A DNA stretch of 64,000 nt from Streptomyces cynarae (lineage in GTDB: Bacteria > Actinomycetota > Actinomycetes > Streptomycetales > Streptomycetaceae). This document shows positions 18,156 to 27,376 of this stretch, piece after piece. Numbering within the stretch: position 1 is the first letter of the stretch; every line of letters starts with the position of its first letter. The position numbers were made by a program, and so were the translations under genes. The stretch is taken from the NCBI RefSeq assembly GCF_025642135.1, contig NZ_CP106793.1, positions 3,145,001 to 3,209,000 of the forward strand. The letters run 5' to 3'. The notes beneath the pieces were generated by a model. It made no database searches, was not told where the DNA came from, and worked only from the letters and a program-made list of their open reading frames with translations.

Positions 18156-19229
18156 TCAGGCCGCGGGAGCGGCGGGTTCAGGGGTGTCGTCGCCGGTCAT
18201 GCCCCGTTGGGCCCGGCGGGTCGTCTCCTCGAGCGGCTCGGGCGGCAGCGCGCTCACCTCGTCGAGGCGGGCGGTCTGCTCGTCGGTGAGGCGCAGGTCG
18301 AGGGCGGCCAGGTAGTCCTCCAGATGGGCGGGGGTGCGCGGGCCGATCACCGGCACCAGCGTGGTGCCGCTGCGCCGGGCGCGGTGCAGGACCCAGGCGA
18401 CGGCCACCCGGGAGGCGGGCTCCCCCGTCTCCGCGGCGACGGCCAGGACGGCGTCCACGACCGCGGTGACGCGGGCGCTGGACTCCGTACGGATGACGCG
18501 TCCGCCCAGGTCGGTCAGGCGGCCCGCGCTGCTCGTGCGGTACTTGCCGGTGAGCAGTCCGCCGCCGAGCGGCGACCACAGGGCCGCGCCGAGGCCCAGG
18601 GCCTCGGCCATGGGCAGCAGGTCGCGGTCGGCGGTGCGTTCGGCGAGGCTGTACTCGGTCTGGATGCCGATCAGGGGGGACCAGCCGCGCAGTTCGGCGA
18701 TGGTGGCGGCCCGGGAGACCCGCCATGCGGGGAAGTTGGACAGACCCGCGTACAGGATCTTCCCCGCGCGCACCAGGTCGTCGAAGGCAGCCAGGATCTC
18801 CTCGACCGGGGTCACCGGGTCGGGGAAGTGCGCCCAGTAGATGTCGATGTGGTCGGTGCGCAGCCGCCGCAGGCTCGCCTCCAGCGAGCGGATCATGCTC
18901 TTGCGGCTGTTGCCGGGGCGGGGGCCGGCGCCACGGGCCGTGTCCCCGGGGGCCCGGGAGGCCCCGGTGCCCAAGGTGTACTTGCCGGACAGCACGAACG
19001 CGTCGCGGTCCGCCCCGACGAACTCGCCCACCAGTTCCTCGGCCTGGCCGCTCTGGTAGTAGTCGGCGGTGTCGATCAGGGTGCCGCCGGCCTCGGCGAA
19101 GCGCTCGAACATCCGGCGGGCCACGGCCGGCTCGGCCCCGGCTCCCCAGCGGGTGCCGAAGTTGACGGTGCCGAGCCCGTACTGGGAGACCCTCAGGCCG
19201 GTCTTCCGTCCGAAGGCGGGACTGCGCAT
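18156..19229 (-). CDS. aldo/keto reductase
   Basis: A 357-aa NADPH-dependent reductase with the AKR barrel. The catalytic tetrad can be placed: Asp and Tyr in LIDTADYYQSGQAEELVG, Lys in FVLSGKYTLG, His in IDIYWAHFPDP. The C-terminal NADPH clamp is in VIGPRTPAHLEDYLAALD. It would reduce an aldehyde or ketone to an alcohol. Since no KR domain exists in the nearby PKS, this soluble enzyme may reduce the beta-keto or acetyl group. It could do for acetylphenazine what the keto reduction does in saphenic acid formation (inference). The gene starts 12 bp after the TE-AT stop and is part of that operon. Confidence 0.88.
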   Translation of the reverse strand: MRSPAFGRKTGLRVSQYGLGTVNFGTRWGAGAEPAVARRMFERFAEAGGTLIDTADYYQSGQAEELVGEFVGADRDAFVLSGKYTLGTGASRAPGDTARGAGPRPGNSRKSMIRSLEASLRRLRTDHIDIYWAHFPDPVTPVEEILAAFDDLVRAGKILYAGLSNFPAWRVSRAATIAELRGWSPLIGIQTEYSLAERTADRDLLPMAEALGLGAALWSPLGGGLLTGKYRTSSAGRLTDLGGRVIRTESSARVTAVVDAVLAVAAETGEPASRVAVAWVLHRARRSGTTLVPVIGPRTPAHLEDYLAALDLRLTDEQTARLDEVSALPPEPLEETTRRAQRGMTGDDTPEPAAPAA

Positions 19230-19241
19230 GGCTGGGCCTCC

Positions 19242-21269
19242 TCAGGCGGCCAGGGGGATGGTGGGCCGATCGCCGGGCACGGCGCCGAGCGCGGGCCAGT
19301 CGACCGGGGCGCCGGCCGTCCACAGCGTGCCGAGCGTGGTCAGCAGTCCGGCGGTTTCGGGAGTGCGGGCGCCGGGGTGCGGCAGCGACGAGAGGGCGGT
19401 GGTGCCCGGAGGCAGGTCGGAGCGTCGTTTGACGAGTCCGGTCAGGGCGGGGCCGGGGCCGGTCTCCAGGAGGACTCCGGGGGCGTCGGCGAGCAGGGTG
19501 GCGACGGCGTCGGAGAACCGCACGGTCTGCCGCAGGTGCCGGGCCCAGTAGTCGGGGTCCGTGGCCTGCTCGGCGGTGATCCAGGCACCGGTGACGCCTG
19601 AGACGAACCTCTCCGCGGGCGGGCGCAACCCGATCCCGGCGGCCGCCTCGCGCAGCCGGTCCACGCAGCCGTCCATCATCCTGCTGTGGAAGGCGTGCGA
19701 GACGCGCAGGCGGCGGCCGGGCGTGCCGGCGGAGGCGAGCCTCTCCTCGACGCGCGCGATGGCCTCATCGGTTCCGGCCAGCACGCACGAGTCGGGGGCG
19801 TTGACCGTGGCCAGGTCGGTGCCCTCGGTGAGGTACGGGGCGAGTGCGTGCTCGGGGAGCGGAACCGCGAGCATCGCCCCGGGCGGCGCCTGCTGCATCA
19901 GCCGGGCGCGCAGGGCCACGAAGCGCAGGGCGTCCGGGAGTTCCATGACCCCGGCCAGGGTGGCGGCGACGTACTCGCCGAGGCTGTGCCCGATCATCGC
20001 GGCGGGCCGCACGCCGAGTGCGATCAAGGTGCGGGCCAGGGCGTATTCCAAGGCGAACAGGGCGGGCTGTGCGGCCTCGGTCTGCCGGAGTCCGGCTCCC
20101 GTCGCGTCCTGGAGGACGGGGCGCAGGTCCATTCCGGCGGCGCTGTGCAGCAGGTCGAGGCAACGGTCCAGTTCGGCGCGGAAGAGCGGGAGGTCGCGGG
20201 CGAGGGCGAGGCCCATGCGGCCGTACTGGGAGCCCTGGCCGGGGAAGACGAAGGCGATGGCGGGCGGTCGGCCGTCCGGCCGCTGCGGCGCTCCTCCCGG
20301 TGCCGTCGGCGCCGCTCCCGGCCCCGTCGGCACTCCTCCCGTTACCGCCTCCCCAGCGGCCTGCCGGAGTTCATGCCGTGCCTTCTCCCGCTCCCGCTGC
20401 AGTGCCTTCGCCAGGTCCTCGTCGGTCTCCCCCACCGCGAAGGCGCGGTACGGGGGTACCGGCGCGGTCACCGCCACCACCCGGTGGGCCCCCGCCCTGA
20501 CGTGCACAGTCCCGCCGGGAGGCTCCTCCCCCAGGAGGCCGCGGATCCGGGCGAGCAGCCGGTGCCGCTGGTCCGGGGCGCGGAAGTAGAAGTGGCCCCC
20601 GGGCAGGTGGACGGTCTCGAACGGCCCCTCGGTGTGCTCCCGCCAGTTCTCCACGCGCAGGGTCTCGCGCTCCTGTTCGCCCGCGAAGACGGTGAGCGGG
20701 ATCTGAAGGGGCGGGCCGGGCTCGAAGTGGTACGTCTCGAAGATCCGCAGGTCGGCGCGGAAGGTGCCGAGCACCATGGCGCGCAGGGCGGCGTCCTCGT
20801 GCACCTGGGCGGGCAGGGCACCCCAGCGCCGCTCGACCTCGGCGAGCAGTTCGTCGTCCGGGAGGGTGTGGACGGTCGTGGCGGCGCGCTGGTGGGGCGG
20901 GGGCGGGCTGGAGGACAGCAGCAGCCGGGTCGGCAGCGGCCGGCCCACGCGGCGTAAGGCACGAGTCACCTCGAAGGCCACCAGTCCGCCCAGGCTGTGA
21001 CCGAAGAAGGCGAACGGGCGCTGCGGGTCCAGGACCGCGACCACCGCGTCGACCAGCTCGGGCATGCCGGTGACGGGGGGCTCGGCGTGCCGCGCGGCAC
21101 GGCCGGGGAGTTGGATGCCGTGGACCTCGAGCTCGGGCAGTTCGTCGCCGAAGCGGACGTACTCGCCGGGCGAACCCCCTGCGTGGGCGAAGCAGTACAG
21201 GTCCGCGACGGCGTCGGGGCGGCGGGTGCGGGTGACCAGCCACCGGCCGCGTGGCGTACCGGCGTTCAT
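19242..21269 (-). CDS. thioesterase-acyltransferase fusion (type II TE + malonyl AT)
   Basis: A 675-aa fusion. Residues about 1-250 form a GrsT-like type II thioesterase with LYCFAHAGGSPGEY, the nucleophile serine in FFGHSLGG (Ser92) and the late His in LPGGHFYF. A linker of about 85 residues, part of it like a KS-AT linker, leads to an acyltransferase (about 337-640): FVFPGQGSQYGRMG, active serine in MIGHSLGE (about Ser429) and SHAFHS, the malonyl-type specificity motif. It should load malonyl onto carrier proteins in trans and also hydrolyse acyl groups for release or editing. The start at 21269 has AAAGGAG upstream. The neighbouring PKS has lost its own AT, so this protein is its probable partner. 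A single polypeptide joining TE first and AT second is unusual. Confidence 0.9.
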   Translation of the reverse strand: MNAGTPRGRWLVTRTRRPDAVADLYCFAHAGGSPGEYVRFGDELPELEVHGIQLPGRAARHAEPPVTGMPELVDAVVAVLDPQRPFAFFGHSLGGLVAFEVTRALRRVGRPLPTRLLLSSSPPPPHQRAATTVHTLPDDELLAEVERRWGALPAQVHEDAALRAMVLGTFRADLRIFETYHFEPGPPLQIPLTVFAGEQERETLRVENWREHTEGPFETVHLPGGHFYFRAPDQRHRLLARIRGLLGEEPPGGTVHVRAGAHRVVAVTAPVPPYRAFAVGETDEDLAKALQREREKARHELRQAAGEAVTGGVPTGPGAAPTAPGGAPQRPDGRPPAIAFVFPGQGSQYGRMGLALARDLPLFRAELDRCLDLLHSAAGMDLRPVLQDATGAGLRQTEAAQPALFALEYALARTLIALGVRPAAMIGHSLGEYVAATLAGVMELPDALRFVALRARLMQQAPPGAMLAVPLPEHALAPYLTEGTDLATVNAPDSCVLAGTDEAIARVEERLASAGTPGRRLRVSHAFHSRMMDGCVDRLREAAAGIGLRPPAERFVSGVTGAWITAEQATDPDYWARHLRQTVRFSDAVATLLADAPGVLLETGPGPALTGLVKRRSDLPPGTTALSSLPHPGARTPETAGLLTTLGTLWTAGAPVDWPALGAVPGDRPTIPLAA

Positions 21270-21318
21270 GGGTGGTGCTCCTTTCGGGAGGCGGGGGCGG
21301 GGCTCACGGCGGGGGCCG

Positions 21319-23913
21319 TCAGGCGACCGGGGCCGGTTCGGGTGTGCGCCCGCCGAGCCGGTCGGCGACCAGGGCCGCGAACTCGGCAGGGGTCTGCGCG
21401 TCGTAGAGCACCGACGACTCCAGCTCCACCCCGAACGACTCACGCGCCAATGCCAGCAACTGCGTCGCGACCAGCGAATCCCCACCCAGATCGAAGAACC
21501 CGGCATCCGGACCCACCGACTCCAGCCCCAACGTCCGGGCGAACAACTCCGACACCGCCGTCAGCACGTCCGGAGCACCAGAAGCCTGCGGCACGACGGC
21601 AGTCGGGGCTTCCGGGGCCGGGGACGCCTTGGGCGTGGCGTCCGGGGAGGCGGGGGCCAGTGGCTCCACCACGTAGCGCCGGCGCTCGAAGGGGTACGTC
21701 GGCAGTGCCACCTTGCGGCGCCGCCCGGCCCCGTGCACGGCGCTCCAGTCGACGGACAGGCCGCCGAGCCAGAGCCGGCCGAGGGCGGTCAGCAGGGCGG
21801 CGCGGGCGCCGAGCGCACCGGCCTCCTCGGGCAGGACCGGCAGCAGCGTGATGCCGCGGTCCTCGGCCGACGCGTCGGCGCCTGCCGTGCTGACCTGGAT
21901 GTCTTCCGTGCGGGCGGGGACACCCCCGTGCGGACCGGGATGCTCGGGTCGCGGCGGGTGACGCCGCTGTCGCCATCGGCCTGGGCTCCGGGGCGGCCTC
22001 GGCCCCCGCCCGGCTCCGGCCCCGGTCAGGATGAGGCGCACCGCGTCCTCGACTGTGTACACCCCCGCCACGGTCTCGGCGACGAGCGCGCCGGTGCCGT
22101 GTCCCGCGACCGCCGCGGCACGGACGCCCCATGACTGCCACAGCCGGCCCAGGGCCAGCTCGGTGGCGAAGACGTCGAGGGCCTCCGGGACCTCCGCGTC
22201 CGGGTCGGCGAGGGCCAGGCACTCCTCGACGGTGCGCCGGAACAGGGGATCCGCGCTCAGGTCACGGGTGTCGGCGCGGGTCGCGGTGCCGGGGAAGAAC
22301 AGGGTGAGGGGGCCGGCGGGGGCGGCGGCCGCGGAGTCGGTGAGGCGGCCGCGGTCCAGGCCGTCGAGGACGCGTACGGCGTCCGCGGGGCCGTCGACGA
22401 CCGCGCAGCGGCGCACGGGCAGTTCGCGGCGGCCGGTCTGGAGGGTCCAGGCCACGTCGGGCAGCGCGAGTCCGGGGCGGTCGCGCAGGTGGGCTGCGAG
22501 CCGGCCGGTCAGCGTGTCGAGGGCCGTTTCGGTGCGGGCCGACAGGACGAGCAGCTGGGGTCCGGGCTCCACCGCGCCCGGTTCGGCACCGGTGCGCGCC
22601 GGCTCGGGCGCCTGTTCCAGGATCACGTGCGCGTTGGTGCCGCCGATGCCGAAGGAGCTCACCCCGGCCCGGCGCGGCACGCCGCCGTCCGGGCGCCACT
22701 CGCGGACCTCGGTGACCACCTCGAAGGGGCTCGACGCGAAGTCGATCCCGGGGTTGGGCGCGGTGTAGTTCAGGCTCGGCGGCAGGACGCCGTGCTCCAG
22801 GGCGAGCACGGTCTTGATCAGTCCGGCGGCCCCGGCGGCCGCGTCGGTGTGTCCGATGTTGGTCTTCACCGCGCCGATGCCGCAGAACCCGGCGCGGTCG
22901 GTGTCCTCGCGGAACGCCCGGGTCAGGGCGGTGATCTCGATGGGGTCGCCGAGCGGGGTGGCCGTGCCGTGGGCCTCGACGTAGGTGACGGTGTCCGCGT
23001 CGACGCCCGCGACGAGTTGGGCCTCGCGGATCACGGCGGCCTGTCCGGACACGCTGGGCGCGGTGAAGCCGACCCGGTCGGAGCCGTCGTTGTTGACCGC
23101 GGAGCCGCGCAGCACGGCACGGATCCGGTCGCCGTCGGCCCGCGCGTCGGCGAGCCGTTTGAGGACGACGATGCCGACGCCGTCCCCGCCCACCGTGCCG
23201 CCCGCGGCGGCGTCGAAGGTGCGGCAGACGCCGTCCGCGGAGATGATCCCGCCCTCGATGTACGGGCTCTCCTTGGCCGGGACGCGCACCGCGACGCCTC
23301 CGGCGAGTGCCAGGTCGCAGTCGCCGGACAGCAGCGCCTGCACGGCGGTGTGCACGGCGACCAGGGAGGTCGCGCAGGCGGCCTGCACCACGACGGCGGG
23401 GCCGCGCAGGCCCAGCTTGTAGGCGACGCGGGAGGCCAGGTAGTCGGGGGCGTTGGCGACCAGGATCTCCATGTCGGTCACGGAGGGCAGCTCGTCCCGG
23501 CGCTCCTTGAGCAACTGCGCGTACGCCGTGTCGGTGCTGCCCGCGTACACGCCGACGCGTCCGGAGTGCCGGTCCGGGTCCTGGCCCGCGTCCTCCAGCG
23601 CCTCGACCGCGCACTCCAGGAACACCCGGTGCTGCGGGTTGAGCAGGCGTGCCTCGCGCGGCGAGAAGCCGAAGTAGTCCGCGTCGAACCACTCGGGGTC
23701 CTTCAACAGGCCGCGCGCGGGCGTGTACTCGCTGCCGCCGCGGGGCGTGGGACGGCGCGGGAAGCGCGTGACGGTCTCCCGTCCCCGCACGAGGTTGTGC
23801 CAGAACTCGTCGGCGTTCTCGGCTCCCGGGTACCGGCATGCCAGGCCGACGACGGCGACCAGGCCGTCGTCCTGCCCGGCATCCGCCCCGGCGTCGTCGA
23901 TGCGGTCACTCAC
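21319..23913 (-). CDS. type I polyketide synthase: KS - vestigial AT - ACP
   Basis: 864 aa. KS (about 18-440) is complete: active cysteine in VQAACATSLVAVH (about Cys180), His in EAHGTATPLGDP and in KTNIGHTDAAAG, and the end NAHVILEQAPEP. After a KS-AT linker comes only a remnant of an AT: FFPGTATRAD replaces FPGQGSQ, AGHGTGALVAE replaces GHSxGE (serine lost), and the region with the substrate motif is missing before the post-AT linker LPTYPFERRRYVVEPL resumes. An ACP closes the protein, with its serine in FFDLGGDSLVAT. No KR, DH, ER or TE. It needs an AT from elsewhere, presumably the fusion protein encoded just downstream. The GTG start overlaps the stop of the preceding carrier gene, so the two are co-translated. 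It probably adds one malonyl unit or acts iteratively. Confidence 0.9.
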   Translation of the reverse strand: MSDRIDDAGADAGQDDGLVAVVGLACRYPGAENADEFWHNLVRGRETVTRFPRRPTPRGGSEYTPARGLLKDPEWFDADYFGFSPREARLLNPQHRVFLECAVEALEDAGQDPDRHSGRVGVYAGSTDTAYAQLLKERRDELPSVTDMEILVANAPDYLASRVAYKLGLRGPAVVVQAACATSLVAVHTAVQALLSGDCDLALAGGVAVRVPAKESPYIEGGIISADGVCRTFDAAAGGTVGGDGVGIVVLKRLADARADGDRIRAVLRGSAVNNDGSDRVGFTAPSVSGQAAVIREAQLVAGVDADTVTYVEAHGTATPLGDPIEITALTRAFREDTDRAGFCGIGAVKTNIGHTDAAAGAAGLIKTVLALEHGVLPPSLNYTAPNPGIDFASSPFEVVTEVREWRPDGGVPRRAGVSSFGIGGTNAHVILEQAPEPARTGAEPGAVEPGPQLLVLSARTETALDTLTGRLAAHLRDRPGLALPDVAWTLQTGRRELPVRRCAVVDGPADAVRVLDGLDRGRLTDSAAAAPAGPLTLFFPGTATRADTRDLSADPLFRRTVEECLALADPDAEVPEALDVFATELALGRLWQSWGVRAAAVAGHGTGALVAETVAGVYTVEDAVRLILTGAGAGRGPRPPRSPGRWRQRRHPPRPEHPGPHGGVPARTEDIQVSTAGADASAEDRGITLLPVLPEEAGALGARAALLTALGRLWLGGLSVDWSAVHGAGRRRKVALPTYPFERRRYVVEPLAPASPDATPKASPAPEAPTAVVPQASGAPDVLTAVSELFARTLGLESVGPDAGFFDLGGDSLVATQLLALARESFGVELESSVLYDAQTPAEFAALVADRLGGRTPEPAPVA

Positions 23914-24253
23914 GGCCGGGCCCTCCGAGTCCGGTGCGGGCGCGGCGCGCCGCGAGCCGGGAGCGGCCGCCCCCGGGGCGTCGTGCCGTGCGGCCGAGCG
24001 GTTCCCCGGCGCCGCCGTCCCCGTCCAGGTGTGCGGCGAGCCCGCGCACCGTGGGGTACTGGAACAGGTCCACGAGCGGCGGGGCCGCGCCGAGGCGGGC
24101 GGTGATGCGGTCCTGCACCATGTGCAGCAGGACGGAGTGCCCGCCGAGGTCGAAGAAGTTGTCCTCGGCCCCCACCTCGGGCAGTTCGAGGACCTCGCAC
24201 CAGATGCCGGCGAGGACACGCTCGGTGTCCGTGGCCGGGGGATGGGAAATCAC
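23906..24253 (-). CDS. stand-alone peptidyl/acyl carrier protein
   Basis: 115 aa with the carrier fold at residues 8-85: TERVLAGIWCEVLELPEVGAEDNFFDLGGHSVLLHMV, whose GGHS serine carries phosphopantetheine. The GGHS form and the following LF-YPTVRGLAAHL are typical of NRPS-type carriers rather than PKS ACPs. The C-terminal 30 residues are Arg/Gly-rich. It starts with GTG behind GGGGAG and its stop overlaps the GTG of the KS gene by translational coupling, so it works with that KS, probably holding the starter or acceptor acyl group. It is the first gene of the operon running leftward to 16014. Confidence 0.88.
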   Translation of the reverse strand: MISHPPATDTERVLAGIWCEVLELPEVGAEDNFFDLGGHSVLLHMVQDRITARLGAAPPLVDLFQYPTVRGLAAHLDGDGGAGEPLGRTARRPGGGRSRLAARRARTGLGGPGRE

Positions 24254-24581
24254 CGGTCTTCTCCCCTGTGTCGCGCGGATGTCTTGCGCCGGATGACGGA
24301 GGACGGCCGTGGCTCCGAGGGCCGCGCCGCCGTGCGACTGACGCACATCCTCGGTTGAACGCGATCCGTCACCGAAAGCATCGTCCGGCGGCCCTCTCCA
24401 GGAATTCCATTCCCGGTCTCATGAGCGGTCTATAGAACGCCCGAGGGGCATCGCCCCCGTGCACGACCATGCGATTGACTCCTTCTCAGGAGGAACGATC
24501 CGGTGGGCAACTGCGGATCGTTGCCGATGGTTGAAATAGGCCCGTACTGTTCCCGGCGCTGTCTTCCAGGGGAGGAAACTC
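24254..24581. promoter_or_regulatory. divergent promoter region with inverted repeat
   Basis: This 328-bp gap separates the carrier/PKS operon from the first P450 gene and must hold promoters for both. It contains an 8-bp inverted repeat, aacgatcc at 24494-24501 and ggatcgtt at 24515-24522, about 60 bp ahead of the P450 start, which could bind a dimeric regulator. No coding frame is convincing. The P450 ribosome site GGGGAGG lies at its right edge. Confidence 0.55.
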
Positions 24582-25814
24582 ATGACCGCGCAGACCATGA
24601 CCGGCAGGCAGTTGCCGGAGTTCCCGCTCCGCAGCGTCGAACGGCGCACGGACGTGGCCGAGGAGTACGCGAGGCTGGCGGCCGGCGCCCCGGTCACCGA
24701 GGTACGGCTGCCCAGCGGCCGCCCCGCATGGCTGATCGTGGGCTATCGGGAGGTGCGTACGGCGCTCACCGATCCGCGGTTCTCCCGGAACGAGGCGGTC
24801 CGCGACCCGGGCGGGCACCTGCTGGCCGTGGAGGCGGTCGGCACGTCGATACTCAACCTCGACCCGCCCGCCCACACCCGGCTGCGCCGCGTGGCCGCGC
24901 GCGGCTTCACCGAGGCGCGGATCGCCGCCCTGCGGCCCCGCATCACCGAGATGGTGGGTGAGCTCCTCGACGACCTGGCGCAGCAGCACCCCGACCCCGT
25001 GGACCTGTGCGAGGGCTTCTGCAAGGTGCTGCCCGTGCGGGTCATCGGCGAGATCCTCGGGGTGCCGCCGACCGACCGGTACCGGATCGAGAAGTGGCGC
25101 GACGGCCTCGACGCGCCGATCACCGGGACCGGCGCGCCGGACACCTCGACACACGCCGAACTCCTCGCGTACATCGACGAGTTGGTGGCCGAGCGGCGTG
25201 AGCGGCCGCAGGACGACCTGCTGAGCGTGCTGGCCCGGGCGGGCGAGGACGGTGAGGAGGAGGACGTCCTGACCGACCGGGAGATAGCCGCGCTGGGCGG
25301 CACCCTGCTGGTCGCCGGCTTCGAGAACACCGTGGCGCAACTCGGCCTGGTGCTGCGGGAGGTGCTGACCGGACCGGACGGGCCGCGCGGCCTGCCGCAG
25401 GACGAGGAGGCGCTGGCGGCCGAGGTCGAGGAGCTGATCCGGCGGCTGCCGATCGGCGACTACGGCGGCACGCTGGCCCGCAAGGCGACCGAGGACGTCG
25501 AGCTGGGCGGGGTGTCCATCAAGGCCGGCGACATCGTGATCGCCGCCGTGCAGGCCGCCAACTTCGACCCGGAGGCCTTCGCCGACCCGCGCCGCCACGA
25601 CCCGGTGCGCGACACCGTCGCCCACCACCTGACGTTCGGCTACGGGGTGCACCGCTGCCTCGGCGCGCCGGTTGCCCGGATCGAACTCCAGGAGTCCCTC
25701 AAGGCGTTGCGTGACCGGTTTCCCGGAATGCGGCTCGCGGTGCCGGCCGAGGAACTGCGTTTCCACGAGGCCGCGATCAACCGGCGTCTGGTGTCCCTTC
25801 CCGTCGTCTGGTGA
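24582..25814 (+). CDS. cytochrome P450 (CYP105/107-like) with atypical I-helix Asn
   Basis: 410 aa, soluble bacterial class I P450. The haem ligand is in FGYGVHRCLGAPVAR, the K-helix ExxR in EELIRRL, and the I-helix reads LVAGFENTVAQ. In most P450s that position is AG-x-(D/E)-T-T; here the first Thr, which helps oxygen activation, is Asn. A few P450s without this Thr carry out coupling, dehydration or H2O2-driven reactions. It closely parallels the second P450 at 43538-44785 (same LPEFPLR start and shared DPPxHTRLRR, LPSGRPAWL blocks), so they are recent paralogues that may act in turn on one scaffold. GGGGAGG precedes the ATG. Electron partner not encoded nearby. Confidence 0.93.
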   Translation: MTAQTMTGRQLPEFPLRSVERRTDVAEEYARLAAGAPVTEVRLPSGRPAWLIVGYREVRTALTDPRFSRNEAVRDPGGHLLAVEAVGTSILNLDPPAHTRLRRVAARGFTEARIAALRPRITEMVGELLDDLAQQHPDPVDLCEGFCKVLPVRVIGEILGVPPTDRYRIEKWRDGLDAPITGTGAPDTSTHAELLAYIDELVAERRERPQDDLLSVLARAGEDGEEEDVLTDREIAALGGTLLVAGFENTVAQLGLVLREVLTGPDGPRGLPQDEEALAAEVEELIRRLPIGDYGGTLARKATEDVELGGVSIKAGDIVIAAVQAANFDPEAFADPRRHDPVRDTVAHHLTFGYGVHRCLGAPVARIELQESLKALRDRFPGMRLAVPAEELRFHEAAINRRLVSLPVVW

Positions 25815-25876
25815 TCACGCTCGTCACCGATTCCGGTCCACGGAGAATTCGATGCCCGTCCGTGGCCGGTGAAATA

Positions 25877-25915
25877 CGGCGATGCCCGTCCCCCTGCCGG
25901 GGACGGGCATCGCCG
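25877..25915. terminator. bidirectional terminator between P450 and reductase genes
   Basis: CGGCGATGCCCGTCCCC pairs perfectly (17 bp) with its complement across a short CTGC loop. It lies between two convergent genes and can end transcription from both sides. Confidence 0.9.
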
Positions 25916-25931
25916 CTTGCGCATCCGCAGG

Positions 25932-27376
25932 TCATCCGCGAATGACGCCTTTGGTCCGCATCAGGAAATGCGCGAGATAGCCGTCGTGCGGAATTCCGGT
26001 GTCGGTCCAGTAGGTGGGATGGTCGCCGATGTACACGTTCGCGATGCTCGGCTCGTCGAGGAACGCGTCGATCAGTTCGGTGTCCTGCGTGTACGCGCCG
26101 AGGATCAGCGTGTCGCGCAGGGGGGACACGCCCTGCGCGCGCGACCAGGGCGCCACCCACACGCAGGGGAAGGGCAGTTCGGTGCCGACGCGGTCGTCGG
26201 CGGCGCTGTCGAGCTGGTGGACGACGGGGCGGAGCACCGCGCTGCCGTCGCCCAGTTCCTCGACGAAGCCGTCGCAGCCGAGGTGGCAGCGGGCGTCCCC
26301 GGCGCGGTCCCGTACGTACTTCTCCAGGGCGCGCGCGGCGACCGCGGACTGCACCGGAAGGACCGCGTTCTCGTCCTCGGGCGGCAGGGCGGGCAGCGCC
26401 GCGAGCCGCTCGGCGATCGCCTCGGCGACCGGGGTCGGGTCGCCCTCGACCAGGACGGCCGTCGCGTTGACGCAGCCGGTGCCGCCGTGGTGGGCGATGG
26501 AGTCGACCACGGTGTCCAGGTGGGCGCGCCAGTCGGTGTCCGCGGTCAGCAGGATCTTGGACCGGCCGGGGGTCAGCGGCAGTACGGCCGGGTCGTCGGC
26601 GTACTGGCGGATGACCTCGTCGCTGCCGTACGCGAGGTCGGCGCCGCTCAGCAGCGCCTCGGCGGCGGCGTGGTCGGTGGGCAGCAGCACCACCTGGTCC
26701 TCGCCGAACCCGGCCATGCGCAACGCGCTCACCAGGCGGTGCGGGGTGAACGGCTCACGGCGTGAGGGGCGTACGGCGACGCGGTAGCCGAGGGCCAGGG
26801 CCTCGGGCCACAGGGTGTGCGTGCCGGGGTGGTTACCGGCGGCGTGCACGGCGAACACCTCGCCCCTGCGGGTCCACACGGCGCGCCCGGAACGGGTCAG
26901 CGGGTCGCGCCAGTCCCCGACCGCGCCGTGCGGGCGGGCGTGCTGGAGGCCGCGGTGGAGCTGGGCGGTGCGGTGCAGCGCGGTGCGGGTGGCGGCGCGT
27001 ACCACCGTCAGGGGAACGCCGGAGACCCGGCTGACCGCGTGCTCGTAGTCGTCGACGGTGAGGCCGCCGATGGTCTCGGTGGCGAAGATGCGTCCGGCGC
27101 GCACGATCGCGGCGATCCGCTCGTCCGCGGGCAGCGGCCGGGCGCGGCGCAGCGCGGCCATGGCCCGGTCGACGTAGACGGCCGGGGCGAGGAGAGCTCG
27201 GCCACCGGCTGTCCGGAGACGTCGGCGACCGGGGCGCGGGTGCGGGAGCGGTAGGGCCCCGAGGGGCCGAGGACGTCCAGCTGGATCGGTCCGCCGTCCG
27301 GCGCCGGCGCGCCGGGCTCCGCCGCCGGGGCCGTCGCGGGCGCGGGTGCCGTCGTCCGGGCGGGTGCGGTCGTCAT
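25932..27376 (-). CDS. LuxC-like acyl reductase (one frame break)
   Basis: About 481 aa after adding one base near 27192, where VAEL changes to the continuing frame APAVYVDRAMAAL. The bulk is an aldehyde-dehydrogenase-fold acyl-CoA reductase of the LuxC family: AVHAAGNHPGTHTLWPEALALGYRV (nucleotide-binding region), the catalytic cysteine in HHGGTGCVNATAVL, and LRDTLILGAYTQDTE near the end. It should reduce an activated aryl or acyl group to an aldehyde with NAD(P)H. The adenylating partner lies immediately upstream with a 1-bp stop/start overlap (TGATG). In griseoluteic acid biosynthesis an EhpF/EhpG pair of these families reduces a phenazine carboxyl group, which is the best model. The N-terminal 35 residues are Ala/Pro-rich. 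Confidence 0.85.

Noticed and set aside
21319..23913. KR, DH or TE domains in the PKS
   Set aside because: No NADPH-binding GxGxxG with Ser-Tyr, no HxxxGxxxxP and no TE serine motif exist in this protein; only KS, AT remnant and ACP are supported.
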